Assembly: GCF_030149425.1 (NCBI RefSeq)
Contig: NZ_JASBRQ010000068.1
Span: 1-64,000 of the forward strand
Length of the DNA: 64,000 bases
Direction: 5' to 3'
Source: Maricaulis sp.
GTDB taxonomy: Bacteria; Pseudomonadota; Alphaproteobacteria; Caulobacterales; Maricaulaceae
Shown: piece after piece, positions 9,601 through 16,854 of the stretch
Position numbering within the stretch: the first letter of the stretch is position 1
Layout: each line of letters opens with the position of its first letter
Notes under the pieces: model-generated
The model's database searches: none
The model's input: the letters and a program-made list of their open reading frames with translations, nothing else
Told to the model about the DNA's origin: nothing
Program-made: the position numbers and the translations under genes

Positions 9601-9980
9601 CGCTCACCGCGGACGGTGATGACTTCGGTACCGGCAGCAGCCAGGACCACACGCAGCGGTGAGGAAGAACCGGCGTTCAGGGAGACACCTTCCAGGATAG
9701 CCGGCTCGTAGCCGTCAGCCTGGACAACCACGCGGTAAGGACCACCAACGCGCAGGTTGGACTGGTTGAAGGCACCGTTGGTGCTGGCGGCGGTCTGAGA
9801 AACAGACGCCGTCGGCAGGTGCGTGATGGTGACGGAAGCGCCGCTCACCGGAGCGCCGGAGGCGTCGGTGATGGTGCCGCGGACAGACGCAGTGGTCTGC
9901 TGGGCGTATACAGCCGCCGGGGCTGCAGCCAGGAGCGCAACCGTAGCGGCGCTATAGGCAAATTTTTTCATAAAAGACAT
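6654..9980 (-). CDS. TonB-dependent receptor with carboxypeptidase-regulatory domain (Oar-like)
   Basis: A 1108-residue outer-membrane receptor. I chose the ATG at 9980 because GGGGGA lies eight bases upstream. Order: signal peptide (KKFAYSAATVALLAAAPAAVYA), a CarboxypepD_reg beta-sandwich (TTASVRGTITDASGAPVSGA, about residues 27-115), a plug with FNTLSLDGIEIGEQF and GGNINVVTRSGTNEFDG, then a long beta-barrel ending in the aromatic beta-signal RFGLRYEF. This architecture is common in Caulobacterales and Xanthomonadales and usually imports carbohydrates or peptides; the substrate is not readable. It is monocistronic, with its own terminator and a 328-base upstream region shared with a divergent glycosyltransferase. 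Confidence 0.93.
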   Translation of the reverse strand: MSFMKKFAYSAATVALLAAAPAAVYAQQTTASVRGTITDASGAPVSGASVTITHLPTASVSQTAASTNGAFNQSNLRVGGPYRVVVQADGYEPAILEGVSLNAGSSSPLRVVLAAAGTEVITVRGERLDSISLDNGIGSAFTAAEIDAQPSFSRDFTDVLARDPLVTSFGNGELSIAGVGRNFNTLSLDGIEIGEQFGIASDGAFPSQRPPIDLDSIESVSVTVADFSVLNNGFQGGNINVVTRSGTNEFDGVIGYYMTDADLVGDRAFGNDYSAGNFEEEEISVNVGGPIIEDKLFFFVSYSDFERVSPSTPNLGDTDIALFDAIRGLTQSVYNYDPGDKRLADDSETTERLSVKFDWNINDDHRATLTYLELTEDQVGSFGSFDFPTAARRVPLNTEQISVELISDWTDNFSTLLRVGQKETQQRRTPIGEAGGPAGSSFASITIEDIDPTDPWFAANGLDGNALVGSSPVDVRLGPDRFDQANAIDDELFTLYFQGDYTFEDHTLTFGMRYEDYSVLNVFVPGSAGVATFDGITDFANGTVDEYFADLPASGNVADGITEYSYELWAFFAQDTWTLTPNFEFNYGLRYERLSQDDVPPARLDVTLESGVTRTFEELYGVSGQDNLDGVDILLPRAGFNWSVNDRLTLRGGFGLFSGGSPAVFLANSYVPLTFRGNADGITNFDGTVIPQVALDEIALNAANANGRFVPAFGVFDPNFEIPAQWRTSLVAEYNLDLDRWGLGDDYKVTAQYVHSQAHNQLRFVNLAWETDEIARTGIAPDGRPIYPNLNELEYGAPIMLSNSDEGSSDIFALSLAKDYENGFSFDVSYAYADVEDAQPYTSSRAISNFRGGQGPDRQNISAHRSINEVEHSFNIFLQYERDFYKEYTSSFSLFGTIQSGAPFGYGMRSFDHLFGVASDGEFPYGNNDNLYVPIINSAGTGFNDPIATFANPGVEADLLEFVQTRGLDRYQGGWTPTYVDSAPWTQRWDFAFEQELPGIGYLNEWVGDNNFKFTMDVFNVMNLLNDDWGTRVQGPSFGGETVARVNLVDTATGNTLEGAEGEPVCGVDTTCVYEYTRMETDADGSELFFENDAASVWQIRFGLRYEF

Positions 9981-10308
9981 TTGTGGATGTCCCCCACTTG
10001 AACGACCAACGGGGGTGCTCACCCCCAACGAAGCAAGCGCGAACTACGCCCCTCTGCGCAACTTTCCAAGACGCTTAAATGAAGCTTTCGTGACACCAAC
10101 AGGGGGTTCAAATAAGTGTCACATTTCGGATTTTCCCGAAAACTACCAAATATTGAATATTGCGGCGCACAAAATCAATATATTGTGGTATCGTGGTCAG
10201 GCGGCGGAGAAATGCTTCAGTTTTGTGACTGTAGACATCCTAACAAAAGCCAATACGCTGCGGCCAAAATGCTACACCTTTTTTGATCAGTTCGGATGTC
10301 CCTGCAAG
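9981..10308. promoter_or_regulatory. Divergent intergenic region with three inverted repeats
   Basis: 328 bases separate the TonB receptor from the glycosyltransferase. The region is AT-richer than its flanks. It holds GGGGGTG-CT-CACCCCC at 10011-10026, GTGACAC/GTGTCAC arms 19 bases apart at 10090-10122, and TTTCGG/CCGAAA arms at 10124-10141. An open plus-strand frame crosses it from 10015, but its translation is not membrane-like or family-like and I do not count it as coding. Promoters for both genes should lie here. Confidence 0.5.
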
Positions 10309-11856
10309 ATGTCTCCCCAGTTTGCCCTTGAGCGGCCAGAATCGGCCTTGCGCGCCGCCCTGATCGTAATCGCGATCTTCACGCTCGGACGTATTATTGC
10401 GCTCGCGCTGAGCCCGATCGAGCTCTATGCCGACGAGACACAATACTGGATCTGGTCGCAGACCTTCGACTGGGGATATTTCTCCAAACCGCCCGTGATC
10501 GCGTGGGTTATCGCCCTGACCACCGGGTTGTTCGGGGATAGTGATTTCGCTGTCCGGCTGGCCTCCCCGCTACTGCACGGCGCCACCGCGGGCTTTCTGT
10601 TCCTGGCCGGGCGCACCCTGTGGGACAGCCGGACCGGTTTCTGGATTACGCTGACCTATCTGACAGTCCCGGCAATCTGGCTCTCGGGCGCGGTGATCTC
10701 GACGGACACGCCACTCTTCACCGCCTGGAGCGCCGGGCTGTATTGCCTCGCCCTCTTGCGCCGCGAACCCTCATGGCAGGCGGCGATCGGCTTGGGTGTC
10801 GCGATCGGCCTCGGCTTCATGTCGAAATACGCCATGATCTATTTCGTCCTCGGTACGGGGCTGGCGATCCTGTTCGACACGCCGGCGCGCCGTGCGCTTT
10901 TGAGCCTGCAGGGCGGCGTCGCGGGTCTGATCGGCTTGGCCATTCTCGCGCCCAACCTGATCTGGAACGCGGCCAATGATTTTGCCACCGTCTCGCACAC
11001 GGCTGCGAATGCGAACTGGGGCGGGGAGTTGTTCAAGTTCGATGAATTGAGCGAATTCCTCGGCGGCCAGCTCGGCGTTTTCGGACCGGCCTTCTTTGTT
11101 TTCCTCGTCCTCGCCCTCTATCGCGCCATCAAGGAGCGCCAGGCGTTCGGAGAGCACGCCCTGTTCCTGGCCTTCTTCATCGTCCCGGCACTGGTCGCTG
11201 TCTCCGCGCAATCCTTCATCTCCCGCGCCCACGCCAACTGGGCCGCCTCGGCCTATGTCGCCGGGACGCTATTGATCACCTGGTATCTGCTGCAAGGTCC
11301 GCGCTGGCGCCGCTATGTGCTGTTCGGCTCGATCGGTTTTCACACCATTCTCATGGTCACCCTGATGACCATCGCGGCCTCACCGGCACTGACCGAAGCC
11401 GCCGGGATGAGCAATTCAACCAAGCGCATCCGCGCCTGGCAGGAAACCGCCGACGCCATCACCCTGGCCGGCATGGAGCGGCCCTACAGCGCCGTGGTGT
11501 TCGACAATCGCAATGTCTTCCATCAGATGCAGCGCTATGCCGGCGAGCTCGACCGGCCGCTGGCGATGTGGTTGCGCTATTCCGGCCCGGTCAATCACGC
11601 CGAACAGAACTGGCCGCTGGCGGAGCGCTTTGATGGCGAGATCCTGATCGTCTCCGAACGGCCGCGCGAGATCCCGCGCATGCGCGAGGATTTCGAGGAC
11701 TTCGCCCCGGCGGGCGAGATCAGCATTGCCCTGGATGGCGATAAAACGCGCGATTTCACGCTCTGGCGCGCCTCCGGACATCAGCGCATCACCCGCGATG
11801 AAGCCTATGAAAACCGCTGGACGGCGGTCGATCTGGCGCGCCGCGGCGGCGACTAG
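10309..11856 (+). CDS. Glycosyltransferase family 39 membrane protein (ArnT/PMT-like)
   Basis: A 515-residue integral membrane protein with 10 or more hydrophobic helices and a soluble C-terminal part (about residue 385 on). The first periplasmic loop carries YADETQYWIWS; an Asp-Glu pair there is the catalytic mark of GT-C enzymes of the PMT/ArnT group. SKPPVIAW follows, also typical. These enzymes transfer sugars from polyprenyl-phosphate donors to lipids or proteins. I start it at ATG 10309 (MSPQFALERPE) because the 98 residues encoded upstream look non-coding. The acceptor is unknown. Its stop overlaps that of the converging argC by four bases. Confidence 0.85.
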   Translation: MSPQFALERPESALRAALIVIAIFTLGRIIALALSPIELYADETQYWIWSQTFDWGYFSKPPVIAWVIALTTGLFGDSDFAVRLASPLLHGATAGFLFLAGRTLWDSRTGFWITLTYLTVPAIWLSGAVISTDTPLFTAWSAGLYCLALLRREPSWQAAIGLGVAIGLGFMSKYAMIYFVLGTGLAILFDTPARRALLSLQGGVAGLIGLAILAPNLIWNAANDFATVSHTAANANWGGELFKFDELSEFLGGQLGVFGPAFFVFLVLALYRAIKERQAFGEHALFLAFFIVPALVAVSAQSFISRAHANWAASAYVAGTLLITWYLLQGPRWRRYVLFGSIGFHTILMVTLMTIAASPALTEAAGMSNSTKRIRAWQETADAITLAGMERPYSAVVFDNRNVFHQMQRYAGELDRPLAMWLRYSGPVNHAEQNWPLAERFDGEILIVSERPREIPRMREDFEDFAPAGEISIALDGDKTRDFTLWRASGHQRITRDEAYENRWTAVDLARRGGD

Positions 11857-12788
11857 CCGGCAAACTCCTCCAGCCCCAGGGCCAGGGTCAGATTCTGCAG
11901 CGCCTGCACAGCTGCGCCCTTGAGCAGATTATCCAGCGCCGTCACCACGACACCGCGACGCCCGTCCTCGCTGACCGCGAAGCCGCCGACAACAGCACCA
12001 TTGATGCGGGCCCCATCGCGCAATTCGGGGATATCGTCGGAGACCTCGACCAACGCCTCACCGGCATAAGCGTCGCGATAGCGGGCGATCAGCGTCTCCC
12101 GCGTCATGACCTCGGCAAAACTCAGATGCACGGTTGCGACAATGCCCTGAAAGAACGCGGCCACATGCGGGGTGAATTGAACCGCCACGCCCAGATGCCG
12201 CGCCATCTCGCGCTCATGGATATGCCCGGTCAGGGCATAGGGCATGAGATTATCCTTCAGCGCTGCCAGATCATTCTTGCGCGACGGCTTGGTACCGGCG
12301 CCGGAATAGCCCGACACGCCGAAGACATGCGCAGCGCCCTCGAGCCGGTCGCGGACCGGGGCAATGGCCAGCTGACCGGCGGTGGCGTAGCAGCCCGGAT
12401 TGGAGATACGGCGCGAGCCCCGGATGGCATCACGGCCATAGAGTTCGGGCAGGGCATAGGCCCAGCTGTCGTCAAACCGGTAATCCGCCGACAGGTCGAC
12501 CAGCACAGTCTCCGGCGCCTGCGCCTCGACAGCCGCAACGAAAGGCGCGGCAGCGCCGTTGGGCATGGCCAGGATGATCGCATCCACACCGCGGGCCGCC
12601 GCTTCCTCTGCGCTGAGTGCTTCAAACACAAGCCCCGCCGGTGCTTCCGGTGCCAAGTCGGTGACCGGCTTGCCGGCAAACTCGCGCGATCCGGCAAAGG
12701 CCAGCTCGAGATCATCGCGCCCGGCCATCAGCCGGATCAGTTCACGCCCGGTATGGCCGCGCGCGCCGATAAGTCCGATGCGTTTCAT
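11853..12788 (-). CDS. argC: N-acetyl-gamma-glutamyl-phosphate reductase
   Basis: A 311-residue NADPH-dependent enzyme that reduces acetylglutamyl phosphate to the semialdehyde in arginine synthesis. The N-terminal Rossmann motif is GLIGARGHTGREL, and the catalytic cysteine sits in SNPGCYATAGQ. HVFGVSGYSGAGTKPSRKN is the substrate-loop region. It is last in the argF'-argBA-argC operon, with its ATG overlapping the previous stop by four bases. The length fits the short (type 2-like, about 310 residue) form rather than the 340-residue form. Confidence 0.96.
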   Translation of the reverse strand: MKRIGLIGARGHTGRELIRLMAGRDDLELAFAGSREFAGKPVTDLAPEAPAGLVFEALSAEEAAARGVDAIILAMPNGAAAPFVAAVEAQAPETVLVDLSADYRFDDSWAYALPELYGRDAIRGSRRISNPGCYATAGQLAIAPVRDRLEGAAHVFGVSGYSGAGTKPSRKNDLAALKDNLMPYALTGHIHEREMARHLGVAVQFTPHVAAFFQGIVATVHLSFAEVMTRETLIARYRDAYAGEALVEVSDDIPELRDGARINGAVVGGFAVSEDGRRGVVVTALDNLLKGAAVQALQNLTLALGLEEFAG

Positions 12789-14110
12789 TGCGGTGCCTCC
12801 AGCGTAGCGGGACGCGCGAAGACCTCGTCAATCAGCGGCGCAATCGCCGCCGGATCGAGCTCACCGCGCCAGAACACGGTCCACTCATCGCGTCGCACCG
12901 CGCCATGGCACTGGTCGAAATAGAAGCCATTGACCGGATTGTCCGTGCGCGAGCGCCACAAAAGCTGCGGCGCATAATCGATCAGGCGCTGCCAGACGGC
13001 CCGGCCCAATCCCTCGCCGCGCGCTTCGTCCAGGACAGCGAACTTGTCGAGATAAACCAGGTCGCCGAGCCCGGTGGTCAGGGCTGCAGCCCGGTAATTC
13101 TCGGTGACAATCGCCCGGTCCAGCGCCAGCCCGTCCCAATACCCCGCCACTGTCGGCCGCCCGAAAGCAGCGCCGACCAGACCATCCAGGCGGGCCAAGT
13201 CCAGCTGCGCCATATCACCGACCTCAAGGATCCGCTCACCCTTGCGCACGAGGGTCCCGGCACCGGCATGGGTGAATAGCTCACGGGTCAGCTCGGCCGG
13301 CTTGGTGATTGAAACCGAGGAGGTCAGCGGCAAGTCATCGAGCAGGCGTTTGATTTCCTCGATCTTCAACTGCATGCCGCCGGAGACCCAGTCGGCATCC
13401 AGAAGGTCCTGGAAATCAGTGGCCAGATTGATCGAGGAAATAATCGCGCCCTCATCGTCGAGCAGGCCGCCCGTGCCGGTGAGGAAAACAATCTTGTAGG
13501 GCTGCAGCGCGTGGACCAGAGCCCGCACGGCGCTGTCGGCATTGATATTGACCAGCCGTCCGTCGCGGGTCTCGCCCAGGCAGGTCAGCACCGGCGCCTG
13601 CCCGGCCCGTGCCGCTGCCGCGACCAGGTCGAGACGCACGTTTGACGGCTCACCGACGCGCCCCAGCGCCGCTTCATCGACCAGCTCGGCCTCGAACACG
13701 CCGGTCGGGATGGAGGCCGCCTGTCCGCCGGCTTCCCGGATGGCGTCCACAATGGCCAGGTTCGCCGTAGTCAGCGTCTGCCGGATCACCGGAATGGAGG
13801 TTTCCCGGGTCACCCGCAAACCGTCCACACGCTCGGTCTCGATACCGGCCTCGCTCAGCGCCATGTCCAGCTGTGGCCCGCCGCCATGCACCACGATGGG
13901 CGACAGCCCGACCGATTGCAGGAAGGCGAGCGCAGCCGCCAGGCTGTCGAGCTCGTCCCGGATGATGGCGCCACCAACCTTGATGACGGCAAAGCGTTCC
14001 TGCTTCAGACCGGAAAAGCGTTGCAGGTATTCGCGGATCTCCTTGCCGTCGCGCATGTGCGAGAGCAATTGCACGATGGTCTGACGCATTTCGCCGAAAT
14101 CCTCACTCAT
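12785..14110 (-). CDS. argB: Bifunctional N-acetylglutamate synthase/kinase (NAGS/K)
   Basis: A 441-residue fusion. Residues about 35-285 are the amino-acid kinase domain (FAVIKVGGAII, VVHGGGPQLD, FLTGTGGLLDDEG). Residues about 300-430 are a GNAT acetyltransferase domain. Lys356 (YLDKFAVLD) and Tyr397 (NGFYFDQ) coincide in number with the catalytic pair I recall from the Maricaulis maris NAGS/K structure. One protein thus acetylates glutamate and phosphorylates the product, the first two steps of arginine synthesis. This type resembles vertebrate NAGS more than E. coli ArgA. It overlaps argC and argF' by four bases each. Confidence 0.97.
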   Translation of the reverse strand: MSEDFGEMRQTIVQLLSHMRDGKEIREYLQRFSGLKQERFAVIKVGGAIIRDELDSLAAALAFLQSVGLSPIVVHGGGPQLDMALSEAGIETERVDGLRVTRETSIPVIRQTLTTANLAIVDAIREAGGQAASIPTGVFEAELVDEAALGRVGEPSNVRLDLVAAAARAGQAPVLTCLGETRDGRLVNINADSAVRALVHALQPYKIVFLTGTGGLLDDEGAIISSINLATDFQDLLDADWVSGGMQLKIEEIKRLLDDLPLTSSVSITKPAELTRELFTHAGAGTLVRKGERILEVGDMAQLDLARLDGLVGAAFGRPTVAGYWDGLALDRAIVTENYRAAALTTGLGDLVYLDKFAVLDEARGEGLGRAVWQRLIDYAPQLLWRSRTDNPVNGFYFDQCHGAVRRDEWTVFWRGELDPAAIAPLIDEVFARPATLEAPQ

Positions 14111-15117
14111 GACGTCTCACCCTGCTGAGCCAGCGCTTCCATCACCGCCTTTTGAACGTGCAGGCGATTACCTGCCTCCTCGATACCCAGGAAGGCCGGG
14201 CTATCGACCACGGCATCGGCTATTTTCACATTGCGGCGCATCGGCAAGCAGTGACTGACGACCGCATTATTGGTCAGCGCCATTTTCTCCGGCGTGATCA
14301 TGAAGTCCTTGCCCTTGGCCCGGTAGGGCGCCTCGCCCTCCCACTGGCCGAAGAAGGGCAACGCGCCCCAGCTCTTGGCATAGACGGCATCGGCGCCGGC
14401 ATAGGCCGCCTCGACATCACTGGTGACGGTCAAAGAGGCTCCGGCCTCATCAACAAAGCCCTGGGCCGCGGACATGTAGCGCTCGTCCAGGCGATAGACC
14501 TCATCGGGGATCAGCATGCGGATATTCATGCCGAACTTGGATGCCATCAGGAGCGCAGAATTGGCCACCGCGGTATTGAGCGGCTTGGGGTGGGGCACCC
14601 AGGTGAGCAGGAAGTCCTTGCCGGCCACATCGCCGAGATGAGCCTGCAGCGCCAGCATCATCGCCAATTCCTGACAGGGGTGGACGATGGTCTCCATATT
14701 GATCACCGGCACGGTGGCGTGCTTGGCAAACGCGGTGATCATCGGGTCCTCGCGCTCGGCCTGCCAATCCTTGAAATCCGGGAAACAGCGAATTGCGATG
14801 ATATCGACAAAGCTGGAGAGCACCCGCGCAGCCTCGCGGACATGCTCTTCCTCGGTCCCGTCCATGATCGCACCATCGGCGAATTCCAGTGGCCAGGTCG
14901 CGCCCTTGGCATCAAGGAAAATTGCATGCCCACCAAGCTGATAGGCCCCGATATCGAAAGAGGATCGCGTTCGCAGCGAAGGATTGAAAAACAACAATGC
15001 GATCGACTTGCCTTGCAGCGCCTGGCTGGTGGCGCCGTCCTTGAAAGCCTGGGCGCGATCGAGCAAGCCCTGCAACTCGCTGCGGGACCAGTCGGCGGTG
15101 GTCAGGAAATGGCGCAT
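14107..15117 (-). CDS. argF': N-acetylornithine carbamoyltransferase
   Basis: A 336-residue carbamoyltransferase starting at the ATG at 15117, seven bases after AAAAGG; a longer frame to 15246 is not needed. FFNPSLRTRSSFD is the carbamoyl-phosphate loop, with SLRTR instead of the STRTR of ornithine carbamoyltransferase. The run GTEEEHV carries the glutamate that marks acetylornithine rather than succinylornithine specificity in the Xanthomonas enzyme. HCLPMRRNVK completes the active site, and KSWGALPFFG is typical. The product is N-acetylcitrulline. This fits with NAGS/K downstream, as in Xanthomonadales. It is first in the arginine operon. Confidence 0.95.
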   Translation of the reverse strand: MRHFLTTADWSRSELQGLLDRAQAFKDGATSQALQGKSIALLFFNPSLRTRSSFDIGAYQLGGHAIFLDAKGATWPLEFADGAIMDGTEEEHVREAARVLSSFVDIIAIRCFPDFKDWQAEREDPMITAFAKHATVPVINMETIVHPCQELAMMLALQAHLGDVAGKDFLLTWVPHPKPLNTAVANSALLMASKFGMNIRMLIPDEVYRLDERYMSAAQGFVDEAGASLTVTSDVEAAYAGADAVYAKSWGALPFFGQWEGEAPYRAKGKDFMITPEKMALTNNAVVSHCLPMRRNVKIADAVVDSPAFLGIEEAGNRLHVQKAVMEALAQQGETS

Positions 15118-15194
15118 GGTCATGCCTTTTGCGAACGGATTGAACCGGATGAGGGCCATAAGCCGCTTAAGCCCGGCCTGTCCAGTAGGCACTT

Positions 15195-15208
15195 TGTGAA
15201 GGATCACA
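15195..15208. promoter_or_regulatory. CRP/FNR-type palindrome between argF' and kdsB
   Basis: TGTGA-AGGA-TCACA is a perfect 14-base palindrome in the 165-base divergent region. The pentamers match the CRP half-site, but the four-base gap is the FNR-type spacing. Which gene it would serve is unclear. Confidence 0.35.
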
Positions 15209-15282
15209 CATGTCGCGAGGCTGAGGAGTGGAAATCGGCTCCGCAATGTGGGAACAAGCGGCCAGCGATTTAGGAGTTTGCC

Positions 15283-16062
15283 ATGTCCGTCCTGGCCGTC
15301 ATTCCCGCCCGTTACGGGTCGACCCGCTTCCCCGGCAAGCCGCTGGCCCAGATTGCCGGCCAGATGATGATTGAGCGCGTCTGGCGCCTGTCAGCGGCGG
15401 CCGAGGGCGTCGACCGGGTCGTGGTGGCAACCGATGACGAACGCATTGTTGAGGCCGTGACAAGTTTTGGCGGCGAAGCGGTGATGACGGACGCGAATTG
15501 CCGCAATGGCACTGAACGGGCGCTGGATGCGCTCAAGCGCCTCAACAGTGATGCCGAGATCGTTATCAATGTGCAGGGCGATGCGCCGCTGATCCCGCCC
15601 TGGGTGATTGGCGGCGTCGCCGAAGCCCTGCGCGGTGACCCGGCCCTGCCGATGGCCACGCCTGCCGTGCCGTTGCCGCCGGAAACGGAAGCCCGTATGC
15701 GCGTCGACAAGGCCAAGGGCTCGGCCAGCGGCACCACGGTGGTGTTCGGCAAGGACATGAATGCCCTCTACTTCTCGAAGAATGTCATTCCCTTCCGCCG
15801 CAAGCCGGAGACCGGCGCGCCGGTCTATCAGCATATCGGACTCTACGGGTATCGCCGCGATACGCTGGAACAACTCGTCTCGCTTGAGCCGACGCCGCTG
15901 GAGCTGACCGAGAGCCTGGAACAGCTCCGGGCTCTGGAGAACGGCATCCCGATCCGCGTTGTGCTGACCGATTATCGCGGCCGCTCGGCCTGGTCGGTGG
16001 ATGCACCGGAAGATGCCGAACGCGTCGCCGACATCATCGCCCGCGAAGGGGAGCTGGTCTGA
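15283..16062 (+). CDS. kdsB: 3-deoxy-manno-octulosonate cytidylyltransferase
   Basis: A 259-residue CTP:KDO cytidylyltransferase that activates KDO for lipopolysaccharide inner-core synthesis in the cytosol. Motifs: IPARYGSTRFPGKPL (CTP loop, residues 7-21), VATDDERI, NCRNGTERAL, VNVQGDAPLIPP-like INVQGDAPLIPP, and HIGLYGYRRDTL. The length is normal. It overlaps the next gene by one base (TGATG), so the two are translationally coupled. Confidence 0.96.
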   Translation: MSVLAVIPARYGSTRFPGKPLAQIAGQMMIERVWRLSAAAEGVDRVVVATDDERIVEAVTSFGGEAVMTDANCRNGTERALDALKRLNSDAEIVINVQGDAPLIPPWVIGGVAEALRGDPALPMATPAVPLPPETEARMRVDKAKGSASGTTVVFGKDMNALYFSKNVIPFRRKPETGAPVYQHIGLYGYRRDTLEQLVSLEPTPLELTESLEQLRALENGIPIRVVLTDYRGRSAWSVDAPEDAERVADIIAREGELV

Positions 16063-16694
16063 TGACGAAAATCCTCCTCGCCCGCCATGGCAATACATTC
16101 GGTCCCGGCGACAAGGTCGTCTGGGTCGGCGCCCGGGAAGACCTGCCCCTGGTCGAAAAGGGCGAAGCCCAGGCCGAGGCGCTCGGCGAAGCCTTGCGGG
16201 ATGCTGCCCTCACCCCCGCCCGGATCATCTGCGGCCCGCTCAAGCGCACCCGCCGCGCGGCCGAACTCGTCGCCGGCCTGACCGGTTTTGCGGGCGAGAT
16301 CGAAATCGATCTGCGTTTGCGCGAGATCGACTATGGCAGCTGGGGCGGCAAGACCAGCGAGGAGATCGAAGCGGAATTCGGCCTTGAGGCGCTGGAAGAG
16401 TGGGACACGCACCACCGCCGCCCCAAGGGCTGTGACTGGTCACCGGACGAAGCCGCCCTCAAGGCCAATGCGCTGGCGGCCATGGCTGACGCGGCGCAGA
16501 CGGATGGCCTGGCCGTGGTGATCACTTCGAACGGCATTTTGCGCTACATGCATGCCGCGCTGGAAGGCGCCGACGATAATGCCAAGGTCAAGACGGGCTA
16601 TTGTTGCGGCGCCGACATCACAGGCGAGCACGGCACCCGCCTGTTCTGGAATGCGGCTCCTGAGGCGGACCTGCTCAAGCAGACCTTCAGCTAA
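16062..16694 (+). CDS. Histidine phosphatase (phosphoglycerate mutase-like) family protein
   Basis: A 210-residue protein with the RHG motif (LLARHGNTF, His8), the second arginine/histidine region GPLKRTRRAAEL, the glutamate in LREIDYGSWGG, and a late TSNGILRYM in place of the usual VSHG: the second catalytic histidine of the family is not obvious, with Asn in that spot. That is worth noting, since it may lower phosphatase activity or point to another reaction. It overlaps kdsB by one base, so a role in envelope sugar metabolism is possible but not shown. Confidence 0.85.
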   Translation: MTKILLARHGNTFGPGDKVVWVGAREDLPLVEKGEAQAEALGEALRDAALTPARIICGPLKRTRRAAELVAGLTGFAGEIEIDLRLREIDYGSWGGKTSEEIEAEFGLEALEEWDTHHRRPKGCDWSPDEAALKANALAAMADAAQTDGLAVVITSNGILRYMHAALEGADDNAKVKTGYCCGADITGEHGTRLFWNAAPEADLLKQTFS

Positions 16695-16696
16695 AT

Positions 16697-16842
16697 CCTC
16701 CCCATTCATGGGGAGGTGGATCAGCGCTTGCGCTGAGACGGAGGGGCTGGAGGGCGTAGCCCGCAAGTCGGCGCCAAATTCTCTGGCGCTCACCTCCACC
16801 GAGCCGGCTGATAGCCGGACCACTTCCCCGCTCGCGGGGAAG
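16697..16842. repeat. Cluster of intergenic hairpins (REP-like), probable bidirectional terminator
   Basis: Between converging genes there are four perfect short hairpins: CCTCCCC/GGGGAGG (16697-16716), TCAGCGC/GCGCTGA (16721-16736), CCGGCT/AGCCGG (16804-16818) and CTTCCCCG/CGGGGAAG (16823-16842). The outer two share the core TCCCC/GGGGA. Such CTCCCC-rich intergenic hairpin cassettes recur in alphaproteobacterial genomes; copy number here is unknown. It probably also ends transcription from both sides. Confidence 0.6.
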
Positions 16843-16854
16843 AAGAAGGCAGCG

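Noticed and set aside
6879-9662. Long plus-strand open frame opposite the TonB receptor
   Set aside because: It mirrors the receptor and is unusually rich in Val, Arg and Asp, typical of an antisense shadow.
10015-10308. N-terminal extension of the glycosyltransferase frame
   Set aside because: The extension crosses the divergent regulatory region with palindromes and has no GT-C or signal-peptide character; ATG 10309 is the likely start.
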